A DNA stretch of 64,000 bases from Plumapathes pennacea. Taxonomy: Eukaryota; Cnidaria; Anthozoa; Antipatharia; Myriopathidae. Under the pieces are notes generated by a model, which did not search any database, had not been told where the DNA came from, and saw only the letters and a list, made by a program, of their open reading frames with translations. Below, in pieces: positions 10,534 through 21,400 of this stretch; position 1 is the first letter of the stretch, and every line of letters begins with the position of its first letter. The stretch lies in assembly GCA_964036295.1 (NCBI GenBank), contig OZ038470.1:11065078-11129077 (forward strand), given 5' to 3'. The position numbers and the translations under genes are program-made.

Positions 10534-11938
10534 TCCCCGAGCTCCGCGAGAGTAATGATCACGCGGCCAATGGTGTAGTATCGCGCTTTTTTGAGACTCC
10601 AAACGGGGCGCCGTCTCGAAATTTAATGTTTGTCTGTCAGCTTGGCGTACGAACTTCAAGCGCGGTGGCTAAGCACTCTGTAATTAATAAGGAAAGAAAA
10701 GCAACTTGAACGAAGCAATATTGTACGGCATTCACGAAAATGAATTTGAAAACTGGAAACACAACAGTCTCGCAAAGCTCGTCTTCAAAAGAGAAGGGAA
10801 CAGGCACGGGCAAGGCGGAATCGTGAAACGATCGGACAGCGCCAAATCTTCTCGAGAAAAGACGACACTGATCATGTTATGACCGACGGCATCATCTAGT
10901 GTGCCGAAGAAACGACTCTGCAAAGAGAACAGCGCATGAATACCGATCAAAAGCGGCATGAACAGAGGCGCATAACACAGACAACTCCGCAAAGAGAACA
11001 CCCATAAAAGCGAATCGGGAATTTCAGGAGAAAAAGCGGGCCGAAGAAAATACTCTGCAAAGAGAACAGCGCATGAATGCTGATCAAAAGCGGTATGAAC
11101 AGAGGCGCATGACACAGACAACTCCGCAAAGAGAACACCCCATAAAAGCGAATCGGGAACTTCAGGAGGAAAAGCGGGCCGAAGAAAAGACTCCGCAAAG
11201 AGAACAGTGCATGAAAGCGGATCGGGAGTACTTTTAATATCGAAAGCGGACCTAGCAGCTGGCGATTTCTTTGAGACATTTGAGCACAACATAAATACGA
11301 TGGCGACGCCGTTTTGTGTTAAACTCGGATACTTATTCAGAAAACAAGCAACAAAGTTCAGTCAGTGGAAATCGAACAATTACCGTGGCAAAATATACAA
11401 GATCCAAGTTTTGACGACGCACACTACAATGGAAAGGGGAATTTTCGCACTGTATAAAGACTGCTTTTTATTTTGAAATCACTGAAGATGTAGATGAATA
11501 TGTTTTGGATTTTGTATCACTGGAAAAAACTAGCATCACGTCTTCCAGGAACCGGTGAGTTTTATAATATTTACAGTTGACGTACAGCAGTATGCTAATT
11601 GCAATCGTATTTGTCATTTTGATGTCCCGGGACCTGTGATGAAAGTCAAGTAGGATTATATTGTGACCTTTTCGCTAATTTTCGAGCTATTCCAGAGTGC
11701 CTTCGTGCAAGATAATCTTTTCCGTCGGGGTTTGCCGTTATTTCAAACTGTGTGACTTATACGAATAACAAATATTTTCTAGACACTTTCAAATGAAGAA
11801 ACAAGCGACTCTCGCTTTTAGTTATAAAATTGTTACACTCGAAGAAACGTAATGTTAGTATCAAGTAAAAAAGCATATATGTATTTGGTTAAGATACAGC
11901 GTTGGCTGGAGCAATTGCAGCTTTTGTTAAAATTCAAC
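10534..11938 (+). mobile_element. Second-subfamily Helitron-like STPR element (3' truncated)
   Basis: It starts A|TTCCCCGAGCTCCGCGAGAG, a diverged form of the copy 2 start, and has STPR-type coding remnants at about 10740-11226. Beyond these is a conserved tail (TPFCVKLGYLFRKQATK). The reading frame is broken several times. It matches 36746-38148 but stops near 11938, where array sequence resumes. Confidence 0.55.
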
Positions 11939-13702
11939 AGGACAGGAACGTGAGGCGGAAACGCAGCGAAATTGTGTCCTTTGAAAGTTTCCTTGACCAA
12001 CATACTTTTTTTCGCCACCGTTGAGTGACCCTTTTAACGCCAATAAATTTTTCACCGGAGCCAAAGTCAGCCGGAAAAAATAAAATAAAATAAAATAGAA
12101 GGCCGTCTCCTGCTGTTGGAGTGAGCCAAAATATTATGATAAAACTCTTTTGTATTGCGCCCATGCACTTTAAAAATGTTTTAATTTCTCTGACAGCCTT
12201 GTTCGACAAAAAAACTAACAACTGTACATTTACAAGATGTACACTGCTATTAGATCAGAACTGTGTCATACAGCTATTTGTAGTCATCTGTGAACTGTAG
12301 GAGAAATTTTGGCTTGGAATGAACGTCGCTATTAATTTTGTCTTTTGAGAATGCGACGTGTACAATGTTTAAACAAGTGACAAATTACGTGACATAGAAC
12401 TTCCTTTTTGTTGAACAAAAACAGATTCCTTTAGAAACTTAAACGTTTTATTGTTGGCTATTTATTTTCATTGTAAAATATTGTTTTGAAAGTGGCATCA
12501 GCCTGTGCGTGTGTGCAGCCCATTTGCCTCTGAAGACTGATTGTTTGCTGCGGAGCACCGGCGACGCAGCGAAAATATTTTTGTCACACTTTGTATACAG
12601 CGAACGAAGCCTTGCATGATCGTTCTACCAATTCAGAATTTGTAGGAAAGTATGGAAAATACAGCAACGAATCAGTGCGTAAATCTCGCGAGAGCAGACA
12701 GGCAGCTAAACATTCCAGAAAACGGGAGCGTGAGCCGTCTCGAATTCCTGCCAAGAAACTCTTAAATGCGATGCGCAGAAAAATTTGTCGGAAGAAAATA
12801 CGATCTTATGTTAGGCGTTTTATTCCAAGGTCATCACTACCCCCCACCCCCAACCCCTCGTTATCATATTATCAAAGCACCGCCCCCACCCGCTCGTCAA
12901 GCGCGCGGAACTGGACACGAGTCAATAGTATCTCATCGAGTTTTCGACTGTTTCGGACCATTTTTTTCGTTAGAATATCCAGTGTGGGCTCCTGTGTTAT
13001 GAGACGCAGCACTTCACTTCTCCTTGAGAACTACTAGTTTTAAACTTAATCATCATGGTAAGCATGTGATCCTACCCCTTACTAGGTTTGTTTACCATCG
13101 GTGGCCAACGTTCTTCCAGCGTGCATCGTGTGAGACTTATGGAACATTCCAAACAGAACAGTTTGGTTACCAACAATCGTAACCTTGTGCATAAAATCAA
13201 GCATCCAGTAAGATCTGCTTCATTTTATCCTCTCGCACGAAGCAGGAACAATCTTTTTGGTCTTCGGTTGACGCAGCACACTTTTGAGGTAAGCTTTCTG
13301 TCCTTTGCATTCGCGTTTGCCCCATCACTTCCTTGCTTGGTTGGGCTGTCGCAGCCGATTGTGTGAAACTCATTACATGGTAGTACTTGAGGTTGTTTCA
13401 ACGGATTTTCAAGGACAGAGCATAACGCTTGACTTTCTAATTACAAGCACGCACGCACACATTCGCGGCGAATTGTTTAATGATGAATTTCGCTGCGCTG
13501 TGCAGAAGAACTTCGTTCTGTAAAAGCTAGCTGTTGTATGTTTATCAATTTGTGAATTCAGCGTAAAAACAGGTGCTCTTATTTACGATCCAAGCCCCAC
13601 ATTACTTCTCATAGAAAGAGGTTGTAAGTAAGAAGTGTTTGAAGGTTTAGTTGGAAGTTCAATATATTTAACTTAGGCGCTAATAATTTCTTTCTGGTTA
13701 AG
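11939..13702. other. Non-coding stretch upstream of gene E
   Basis: 11939-12480 is more of the 120-200-bp array. 12481-13702 has no recognisable gene. A 148-codon frame (12591-13037) is rich in Arg, Lys and Ser at its start but has no recognised domain, and a 92-codon frame (13088-13366) is likewise unrecognised. This segment is absent from unit 2, so it probably carried the promoter that E' lacks. Confidence 0.5.
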
Positions 13703-14616
13703 ATGAATATGAAAATCTATCTGCTGGCTCTCCTTGTCTTCGTGGTAATCGACGCCACCATGGCGAGAAGGGGTGGCGGTGGGTCAAAATGCAAAGGAAA
13801 GAAAAAAGGTAACTGGAAATGTTCTTGACAGAGGCGGCAGCAGAAGGACAAGATAAGTTAACTCTGACGGAGATAGTAATAGAGTAACTATCTTTCGGAG
13901 ATCTGGTACAAGTTGTTTGATAATGGCGACTGACTAAAAAATTTCATGGGGCTCAAAGAAGTGAGTCCAAAATGAGTCACAAAAATATTCAATTGATAAG
14001 GTTGATGCAGGAAAGCGATTGAAGAATAAATAGGTTTCAATTGCCACATTGCTTTACAGTCTCAGTGTTTATTTGGATTCTTATACTCTTTTATGCAGCA
14101 CTGTGCGCACAGTTGAGCGCTTGCAAAGCGGAGAAGGATGAACAAGTGACGGAGATTGACGAATTGAAAGCGGAAAACGCAGGACAGGCGACGGAGATTG
14201 ATGAACTGAATGCGGAAAACGCAGGACAGGCGACGGAGATTGATGAATTGAAAGCGGAAAACGCAGGACAGGCGACGGAGATTGAAGACCTCAATGCAAA
14301 GATCAAAGAACTTGAAAATAGTATGAATGTAAATGTACAGTAGAACTCCGCCTTACGGCCACCCCGTTATTACGGAAATTTTTTGTTTGTCCCGCGGAAC
14401 AAACGCCCAGTCATTTTCTTACTTAAAAACCCCGTTAATACGGCCAGATTTTTATGTCCCGATGATGGCCGTAATAACGGGATTCCACTGTATGTCTTTA
14501 TGTAAACTGTGTATGTCAATATGCATGTATGTATGTATGTATGTATGTATGTATGTATGTATGTATGTATGTATGTATGTATGTATGCATGTATGTGTGT
14601 GTGTGTGTGTGTGTTT

Positions 14617-14659
<43 letters not shown>

Positions 14660-16945
14660 TGTGATGTTCAACGTTATTATGTCTACGCGCAAAAACAGAC
14701 GACGGTAATTATTAACAAACCATTAGCATCCTGAACATCTTAATTTGCTTTGCAAAACAGGATACTGGGAATGTCGTATTTCTAGTATGTACAGTATGTA
14801 CCGTATGTAGTAAGTGTGACGTAGTAACGTACGAAGTGAAATGTCGAACAGCAAACACTGGAATCATGCATAATAGAATCTTCATAAGTGCTGACAGTGC
14901 CTATTTTTACTTTTCAGAATGCAAAGTTAAGTGTTACAAGTCTTGCAAGGAAGCTTATGATGACGGCCACAGGTGTGTTTAGTGTCAGCTACTTTATAGA
15001 CCGCTTCCAGTCTCTTAGGTATCGAAAGCAAGGCGCGAAGCTCTGGCGCGAATAAAAGAGAATCTCCCTTTCTCGCCCCAGTCTTTCGCGCCTTGCTCCG
15101 GTATCTGAGAGTATGGAACAGGAACAGGATCGTTAATTGCACCATGGGAGGAATGAATTATCAGTAAAGCGGCTTGCTGTGTTATATAACAGATGTTTTA
15201 CCAAGTGATTCGATATATGTAAAAGCAGCAAGACAGGCTTATTATTAGTCATCAGGGGTTTCTTGTTTTCAAAGTTTTGTTGGTAATTTTGATCAGGGCG
15301 TCACTGTAGTGCAACTACCAGGAGACACCGCGGAAGTACGTTTTTCGGCCGTGCGGTCATTGCGCAAAACTGTGAAAAAACTCGCAAACTCAAGAAAATA
15401 GCAAAGTAATGGCGACAATGACTAATAAAAGTGACACATTTCCGTGATGTCCAATCTGGAGGTTTCCTTTAAATCATGCAGCTATTCTCTGCAAAAGAAA
15501 GTTTATAATCGTTGTGGTTGAACTATATGAGAGAATTTTATTTAGCTCGAAATATCTGGCCTTATGAATTTCAATACTTTTCTGCCAGGGAAAACAAGGC
15601 ATATTCGCTCTGCCTGGACTCTGGTGAGCATCAAGTGTACTGCCACATGTCTGTAATCAATGGATGCGGGTCGGGTGGATTTACGCTGGTCATGAAGATG
15701 GATGGCGCACAGGTAAGTGAATCAGGACACTGCGCATGCGTCTTTACCACTGTTCAAGTCATCAATACCTGAAACTAAAGCCTTTAGAAGTGGTAAATAG
15801 GCTGCGACGTTACATAAACCGTATTGATTAGCTGTCGAAAGGTACTGTGTGATTGCCCGAGTTTGCGGTGCTTTTAATCAACAAGTTTGGCTATTCAAAA
15901 ACAAAAAGAAATAAAAATTATTCGGTACGCGCAAGCAAGTGTGTGTTTACACCCTTCGTGAGTTGGTAGTGCCGTCTACTTCGGTTTACATACGAAAGTT
16001 GACTTCGAAAGCTACTTCAAGCCTTGCAGTGTCGATTGTGCAAAACCATTTCAGAGCCTAGTATTCTCTTTGTTGTTACTTTGAGCGCGTTTCCAGCTTA
16101 GCACCGATGGAAACACAGAAAGTTGTGTTCACTGAGTATAGTTTAGCCACTTATTGTAGTTTTGTTTAGTAGTCAAATATGGAAACAAAATGATTTCAGA
16201 CATCCTTCGTATGATATAGAAAAGATTAGTAAATTTCTGGTCCATCAGAGGTCACGAAAAACAAGAATCGATTTCTCTCTTGAATGACAGTCGTTCATGA
16301 ATATTGCATATAGTACTACGTAAGCGTTCTCGTACGGGTTATATAGAATGTTGGCAATGGGAAAGTTTGTCTGTCCATGGCGAAGAGGCTTTTATACTTA
16401 ATGTTAAACGTAAAGTGTTTTCTTTCTTTCAGAGCACTTTCTTGTATAACTCAGCCCTTTGGACCAACAAACAAGCGCACAATGTGGGCGCAGGAGTGAG
16501 CGGGTTTGACAATCAGGAAACCAAACTGTCAACGTACTGGGAGTCTCCGTTTAGCAAGGTCTGTCTCGGGATGAAAGTCGGTAATGACTTAAGGTTCATC
16601 TCAATCAACCAGAATGCTCCGTCTCTGTCTTCACTCATTGCTGATGGCCAGTACCGTGCAACGTCTATTGGCCGGAACGCGTGGAAGTCGTTGCTTAGCG
16701 ACGGCTCTCTGCAACGAAATTGTAACAAAGAAGGATTTAACGCCTTCGCAAATAAAGATGGGCCCGTAGCAAGGATTGGCATCTTAAGCAACGAGCAGAA
16801 TGACTGCAGCAGCTGTGATTCTCGCATTGGTTTTGGCACCGGAGGTAATCCTGATAAGACAAACTCGTGCGGAAATGTTGCATTTTGGTTTCCGGACAAC
16901 GGCGACAAACGTACCAAAGCCCACGGTTACATCTTAGTGCAGTAA
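13703..16945 (+). CDS. Gene E: secreted fibrinogen-like protein (skeletal organic matrix protein 5-like)
   Basis: Four phase-compatible exons: 13703-13808, 14918-14972, 15589-15712 and 16433-16945, giving 265 residues. An optional in-phase exon at 14099-14320 would add 74. Exon 1 encodes a signal peptide (MNMKIYLLALLVFVVIDA) and a Gly/Lys-rich stretch; exon 2 a Cys-rich linker (CKVKCYKSC). Exons 3-4 encode a fibrinogen-like fold with CGSGGFTLVMK, the YWESPFSKVCLGMK block, SLIADGQYRATSIGR, CDSRIGFGTGG, NGDK and the C-terminal GYILVQ. In cnidarians this architecture is commonly labelled uncharacterized skeletal organic matrix protein 5-like; a role in matrix or lectin-type recognition is inference. 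It should be secreted and soluble, with no membrane segment after the signal. The start is chosen because its exon ends in phase 1, as exon 2 requires. A polyadenylation signal lies at 17062. It precedes UGT B on the same strand. Confidence 0.75.
14099..14320 (+). CDS. Putative cassette exon of gene E: coiled coil of 14-residue repeats
   Basis: This is a 222-nt stretch between an AG acceptor (TTATGCAG) and a GT donor (gtatga). It enters in phase 1 and leaves in phase 1, so it can be included or skipped without changing frame. It encodes EIDELKAENAGQAT-type units of 14 residues (42 nt), repeated three to four times, ending in an EIEDLNAKIKELEN helix. The acidic heptad pattern predicts a coiled coil that could multimerise the fibrinogen-like domain. 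Only its last about 35 nt remain upstream of E' (39655-39690). Alternatively it is part of a separate transcript with its own hydrophobic start (14041-14098). Confidence 0.5.
14338..14490. mobile_element. pogo/Tigger-like MITE in intron 1 of E
   Basis: TA flanks the ends CAGTAGAACTCCG and CGGGATTCCACTG, which are inverted repeats with an internal ATTACGG / CCGTAAT pair. The CAGTRGAA start and TA target fit pogo-type Tc1/mariner elements. A second copy is at 39700-39854. Confidence 0.6.
14523..14658. repeat. Microsatellites (ATGT)n and (GT)n
   Basis: About 16 units of ATGT run from 14523 to 14589, followed by GT repeats to 14658. Long frames over it are compositional. Confidence 0.95.
15014..15112. 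repeat. Fold-back repeat in intron 2 of E
   Basis: TCTTAGGTATCGAAAGCAAGGCGCGAA pairs with a later TTTCGCGCCTTGCTCCGGTATCTGAGA (imperfect arms). The same hairpin is in E' at about 40815-40915. Confidence 0.5.
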
Positions 16946-17061
16946 AATGATCAAGAGACTCGTAAACAGTCTTATTTGGTTGCAGGGTTTAGGATTCAAA
17001 ACGAAGTTGTGTTGTATTATTGCACTGAGATGCATATAATGGGAACTGTAGTGGTAGTTCA

Positions 17062-17067
17062 AATAAA
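17062..17067 (+). terminator. Polyadenylation signal of gene E
   Basis: AATAAA lies 117 nt after the E stop codon. The corresponding site in E' (about 42970) reads AAAGGAAAA and has lost the signal. Confidence 0.5.
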
Positions 17068-18210
17068 AAGATTATTTGACAGTCAATATCAACTTTTGAA
17101 ATTAGTTACAAATTATTTCAAGTAACTTGGATAGTTTTTAAGTCTGTTGTAATCTTGCTGTTTTAAGAAATTGTAAAACGGGCTATAAAGGTCATAATAA
17201 ACGCGGGAGAAAGGGACTTGTTTATTTTATTGAGAGTTTCTCTCCTACCCCCTCCTCCCTCGACGCTCTTCTTGCGCTCGCTCCAATTTTCGCGTGGTCA
17301 AAACTCGAAAAAGTCTTTGTATGAGTTCAGAAACCTACGGGAACGCTTGTTACACAGACCATTCCTGAAGTGGTTCAGACGTCAAGGTAAGGCACAAAGC
17401 TGACCAGTTCAGCTTCCGTTAGGAGGTCCGCCGATTTGATGCAGAAACCAGAGCAAGCGAAGAGGAAAATGAGAAACAAAAACAAAAAATAAATATATAA
17501 ATAAATAAATAAATAAATAACAAGCTACCCAAACGGCTGAGTGATATTTTGGACGGGTAACTGTCAGCAGTTCCTCCCGTTGGGTGCGCCAAGCAACACA
17601 GGATATTCTGCATCAAGTTGAACTTTCGATAAAATTTTGTTGTGATTTCGTTTTGGTTTGATTTGGTTCTTGCTCCGCGTTCCAGGACCCAGTTTTCGTT
17701 TCCTGCTTCCAAGTTCTTGGTTCACATGTTTCCCGTTCCCAAGTTTCTAGTTGCCATGTTGGCCCTTTTCCAATTTTTCCCGTTCCCATGTCTCTCGTTC
17801 CAATGTTTCTCGTTCCCATATTTTCCGGTTCCCAAGTCTCTTTTCCCAGGTGTCTGGAGATCGGAGGAGATCGGTACTGAGATCGCACTAAGTTCGCATC
17901 GGCGTGCGTGCACACTTGAGGAAAGTTCTGCCTCTGGTGATGGCGGGATGAGCCGGCCGGGCGTGATGGCGGATGAAACTGTAAATTTGCAACATTTGTG
18001 GAAAGCGTCCTTGTCTTGTGGAGTGCGCGTGCATTTGTTCTGTTTCTGTCTGTTCATTTATAGTGTACACGTGCGTTATCGATTGTTTCTCTGCGTCCTT
18101 CTTTTGTTCGGGGGACGACGGGAAGGAGGAATGAGTAGCCGAGTTTCTCTCCTTCCCTCCTTCTCGTCACTCCAGAATAAGAGAGACGACTGGGGACGAG
18201 TCAGCCCGGT
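17068..18210. other. E-B intergenic region with a 15-bp minisatellite
   Basis: No gene is supported. An (AAAT)n tract sits at about 17489-17520. A degenerate repeat of about 15 bp, CGTTCCCATGTTTCT, runs from about 17700 to 17850 and produces artificial open frames on both strands. One unit of the 88-bp minisatellite follows at about 18004-18100. Unit 2 has the same layout at about 43590-43985. Confidence 0.6.
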
Positions 18211-18305
18211 GCTTGTGTGGTCTTTCTCGCTTTTGCGAGCGCTTTAATCATTGTGGATGTCGCATCCTGCGCAAAAATCGCGTGTTTCCTGATGTTCGGA
18301 GGAAG
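18211..18305 (+). pseudogene. Orphan UGT exon 1 remnant upstream of B
   Basis: It reads in frame VVFLAFASALIIVDVASCAK, then IACFLMFGGSPL, matching exon 1 of B closely. It lacks an in-frame ATG and loses similarity in the place where the acceptor segment and splice donor should be. It lies about 180 bp before the real exon 1. Its equivalent in unit 2 is at 44086-44180, and the exon 1 remnant of pseudogene A belongs to the same subtype. Confidence 0.7.
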
Positions 18306-18481
18306 TCCCCTCCCGTCCCCCACCCCCACGTCCTTTTAGACTCACCCCAGTTCATCCGCGCGCGCTGCTTGACAAAGCCTCAGCCTGTGTGCAGGCTCCG
18401 ATCACGCTGCCGTCACCTATTGTTATTTAAATCGGCCAACAGCAGTCATTTGACCGTCGTCTAGGAGTTTTGCACGCAAAC

Positions 18482-21400
18482 ATGGCGAGTGTATGTGTGA
18501 TCTTTCTCGCTTTTGCGAGCGCTTTTATCATTGTGGATATCGCATCCTGCTCAAAAATCGCGTGTTTCCCGATGTTTGGAGGAAGTCAGTACCTCGTGAT
18601 GAAACTTATCGGTGAGGAGCTGGCCGATCGCGGGCACGAGGTAAGAAATTTAATAAACTGTCCAAAAAAAATTTAAATTTGTCCTGTTAACATCCCTCCC
18701 CCCGGGCATTTGAACTTTTCGATTTTTGGCGGTCGAATTTCCCACGTTTCCCTCCGCACTGCTGTACACAGGCGGCCCAGACCCGGGAATCTGTCTGTCC
18801 GTCACACAGTGATGTTGCGTAACAGAAAATTATAAGGAAATGTATGGGGAAAAGCAACGATCTGGATAAGTCGTAAGATTCTGAATGAATTAAAATAAAA
18901 GCAGATGTGCCTGTTATTTGTGGCCTCTTGAGTCCCTCGTGTCGATTTCAAGCTGCTACAAATTTTCTGTGAACAACACAGAAATAGTGGCCACTAATAG
19001 TGGCCGTAGCGGCTTGAAATCGACACAAGGGACTCAAGAGGCCACAAATAACAGGTACATCTGCTTTTATTTTAATTCATTCAGAATCTTACGACTTATC
19101 CAGATCGTTGCTTTTCCCCATACATTTCCTTATAATTTTCTGTTACGCAACATCACTGTGTGACAGACAGACAGATCCCCGGAGTCTGGGCCGCCTGTGT
19201 GCTGTACAAGGCCTGAAATTCGTATTAGTATTGTAAAATACATGAGATGTGGGCTTAATCCGCCAGTAAACACGGCTTAACATAAAAAAAACCGGCTTGG
19301 TAAATCGATAAAACCGATTGCATGACGGGCATCCCCGTCCTCTTATATTTAGGAAACCCCCCATCCCCTCAGTAAAGAGTATGTTACATACATGTACCTG
19401 AATTCTGACACATAACTTTATGTGAGTTGAACCAAGTGAATACTTCCTGGAAAAATGCATGTAACATATAACAGCCTGTTAGCAGTATGAGAACAGATAC
19501 AAAATGAAATGGTAAAACCTTTAGACTTGCCTTGGTCCATAGTAAAAAACTTCTCTGTCCAATTGTATAAATTCAGGGGCAATTTTTCTTTTTCTCCCAT
19601 TCTATTTTTCTATTTTCTTTTTTTTTTTTTCTTTTTTCATTTTGGTATTTTGGTTTCAGGTCTCTTTGGTGGTCTCTTCAAACCAAAAAATAAAAAAATC
19701 TGAGAAGTTGGAACACAAGATCTTCAACATCCCATATGATGCAGGCTACCTTGAAAAGGAAATTATAGGCTATGGCATCAAAGAGGGCATGTTAAAGATG
19801 ACGTTTAAGATGACAGATGTGATGAAAGAGACATGTCACAAGCTACTGGGTGATAAAGAGCTACTTGATAGTCTGAAAGACTATGACCTCATGATTACTG
19901 ATATTGGAATGTCGTGTGCCCCTCTTGTAGCTGATTTGCTGAATATAAAGAGAGTGGAGATCTGTCCAGCTGCCCCTAACGTTCCTCTGTTATCATACCA
20001 TCAATCACCCATGCCAGTGTCATATGTCCCAAATCTGATGCTGGCTGGATTCAGCGACAAAATGTCATTTTTACAACGTGTGGCCAATTTTGCAGCATAC
20101 ATTATGTTTAGCTTTGTCCAAGATGTTATGTTTGCAGCTCCCTATACAAATATGAAGAAGGAATACAACATTAACCCAGAGAAATCTTACCAGGAAGCAG
20201 TTGGTGAGGCTGAACTTCTCCTTATCACTGCAGATTTTGCTTTGGAATATCCGCAGCCTCTTATGCCAGGTTTGTAAAGTAAACTAATAATTAGTATTGA
20301 CTGCCATCTCCCTCCACCCTTTGTACAGTATATAGGACTGCCAATTTGGACAGAAAATCTCTCCTGATAACCCCTCCCCCTCTCATCCTCCTGTCTTCAA
20401 ATAGAAACCCCAGCTACCTCTCCCAACTTCACATAAAATTACACATACTTTAGAGAACTCTGAGGAAATAACTGTACAACTACTACACTATATGAAAATG
20501 ATGAGTTGTATTTGACTGTTTAGAATAAAGAAAATGTTACTAGAAATGTGATCATCGCAGCCCCCTTGCACTGATGCAGTGATTTCGATTAAGTGCAATT
20601 TTCTGGTAAACTAAAATACTTTTCCTGTGGAAAATTTCTTCACACTAGCACAGGTTTTTGAAATATTGGCATTGTCTCAGGTGATTGTGTGATTTGTTTC
20701 CCGCCCACACAAAAAAGATCATTTATACTAAAGAATTCAAGGCTACAATATATTTTTAATTAATGGATAGGATTTTGGGACATTCTGGTGCAGCTGTCAA
20801 CACTAATAAATGACCACTGATCCAGATTGGCTTTGGCCAGAAAACCTATTCAGTACAGTGTAAACACAAGCCCTGAGTCTGAAGCTGTGGAGGGTACTCA
20901 CAGTAAGGTTTAATACAGGGATGCTAATTGCCCTGAGGTCCAAACCCTTATCCTTTCATATATTACCATTTTTGAAAGAAAAGGTACCCCAGGCCTTTCA
21001 CATACTTTTCATTAAAAATGGTACCTTTTTATAGACCTTTCCAAAAATGGCACCCCGTACATATATCTTCTATAAAATTGAAACACAGCTTAATTTTCCA
21101 TTATTTAAATGTTCAGAATAACCAAAACTTTGTAAAGTGACACCCCCTCCTCCTCTCCCCTTCATCTGTTAAAAATGTCAATAATATTGCTTCATATAAT
21201 AATTATATGATAATATTATTATCTGAAAAAGATTTACACAACAAAAAGATGGCTATTTATTGCCTGCATATTAAACCAGGTACAATATGATGGGGGATTT
21301 TGAAGTTCAAATTGCCTCATAAGAAACTTTTTGATTTTTTGGTGACTGTTTGTGGAATGGTGCTAAATTGGACTATAGGACTACTTATATCTGGAACCTC

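Noticed and set aside
10732-11292. 186-codon minus-strand frame with Ser/Phe-rich repeats
   Set aside because: Reverse complement of the decayed STPR repeat region; the same artefact appears opposite the repeats at 8452-8845 and 36680-37138.
14523-14658. CRISPR-like regular repeats
   Set aside because: Simple microsatellite in a eukaryotic intron; no spacers.
16513-16917. 134-codon minus-strand frame opposite gene E exon 4
   Set aside because: Shadow of a conserved coding exon; the counterpart opposite E' is also only antisense.
17613-17915. Minus-strand frame with repeated GTR/ETWE peptides
   Set aside because: Product of the 15-bp minisatellite; not conserved in frame between units 1 and 2 beyond the repeat itself.
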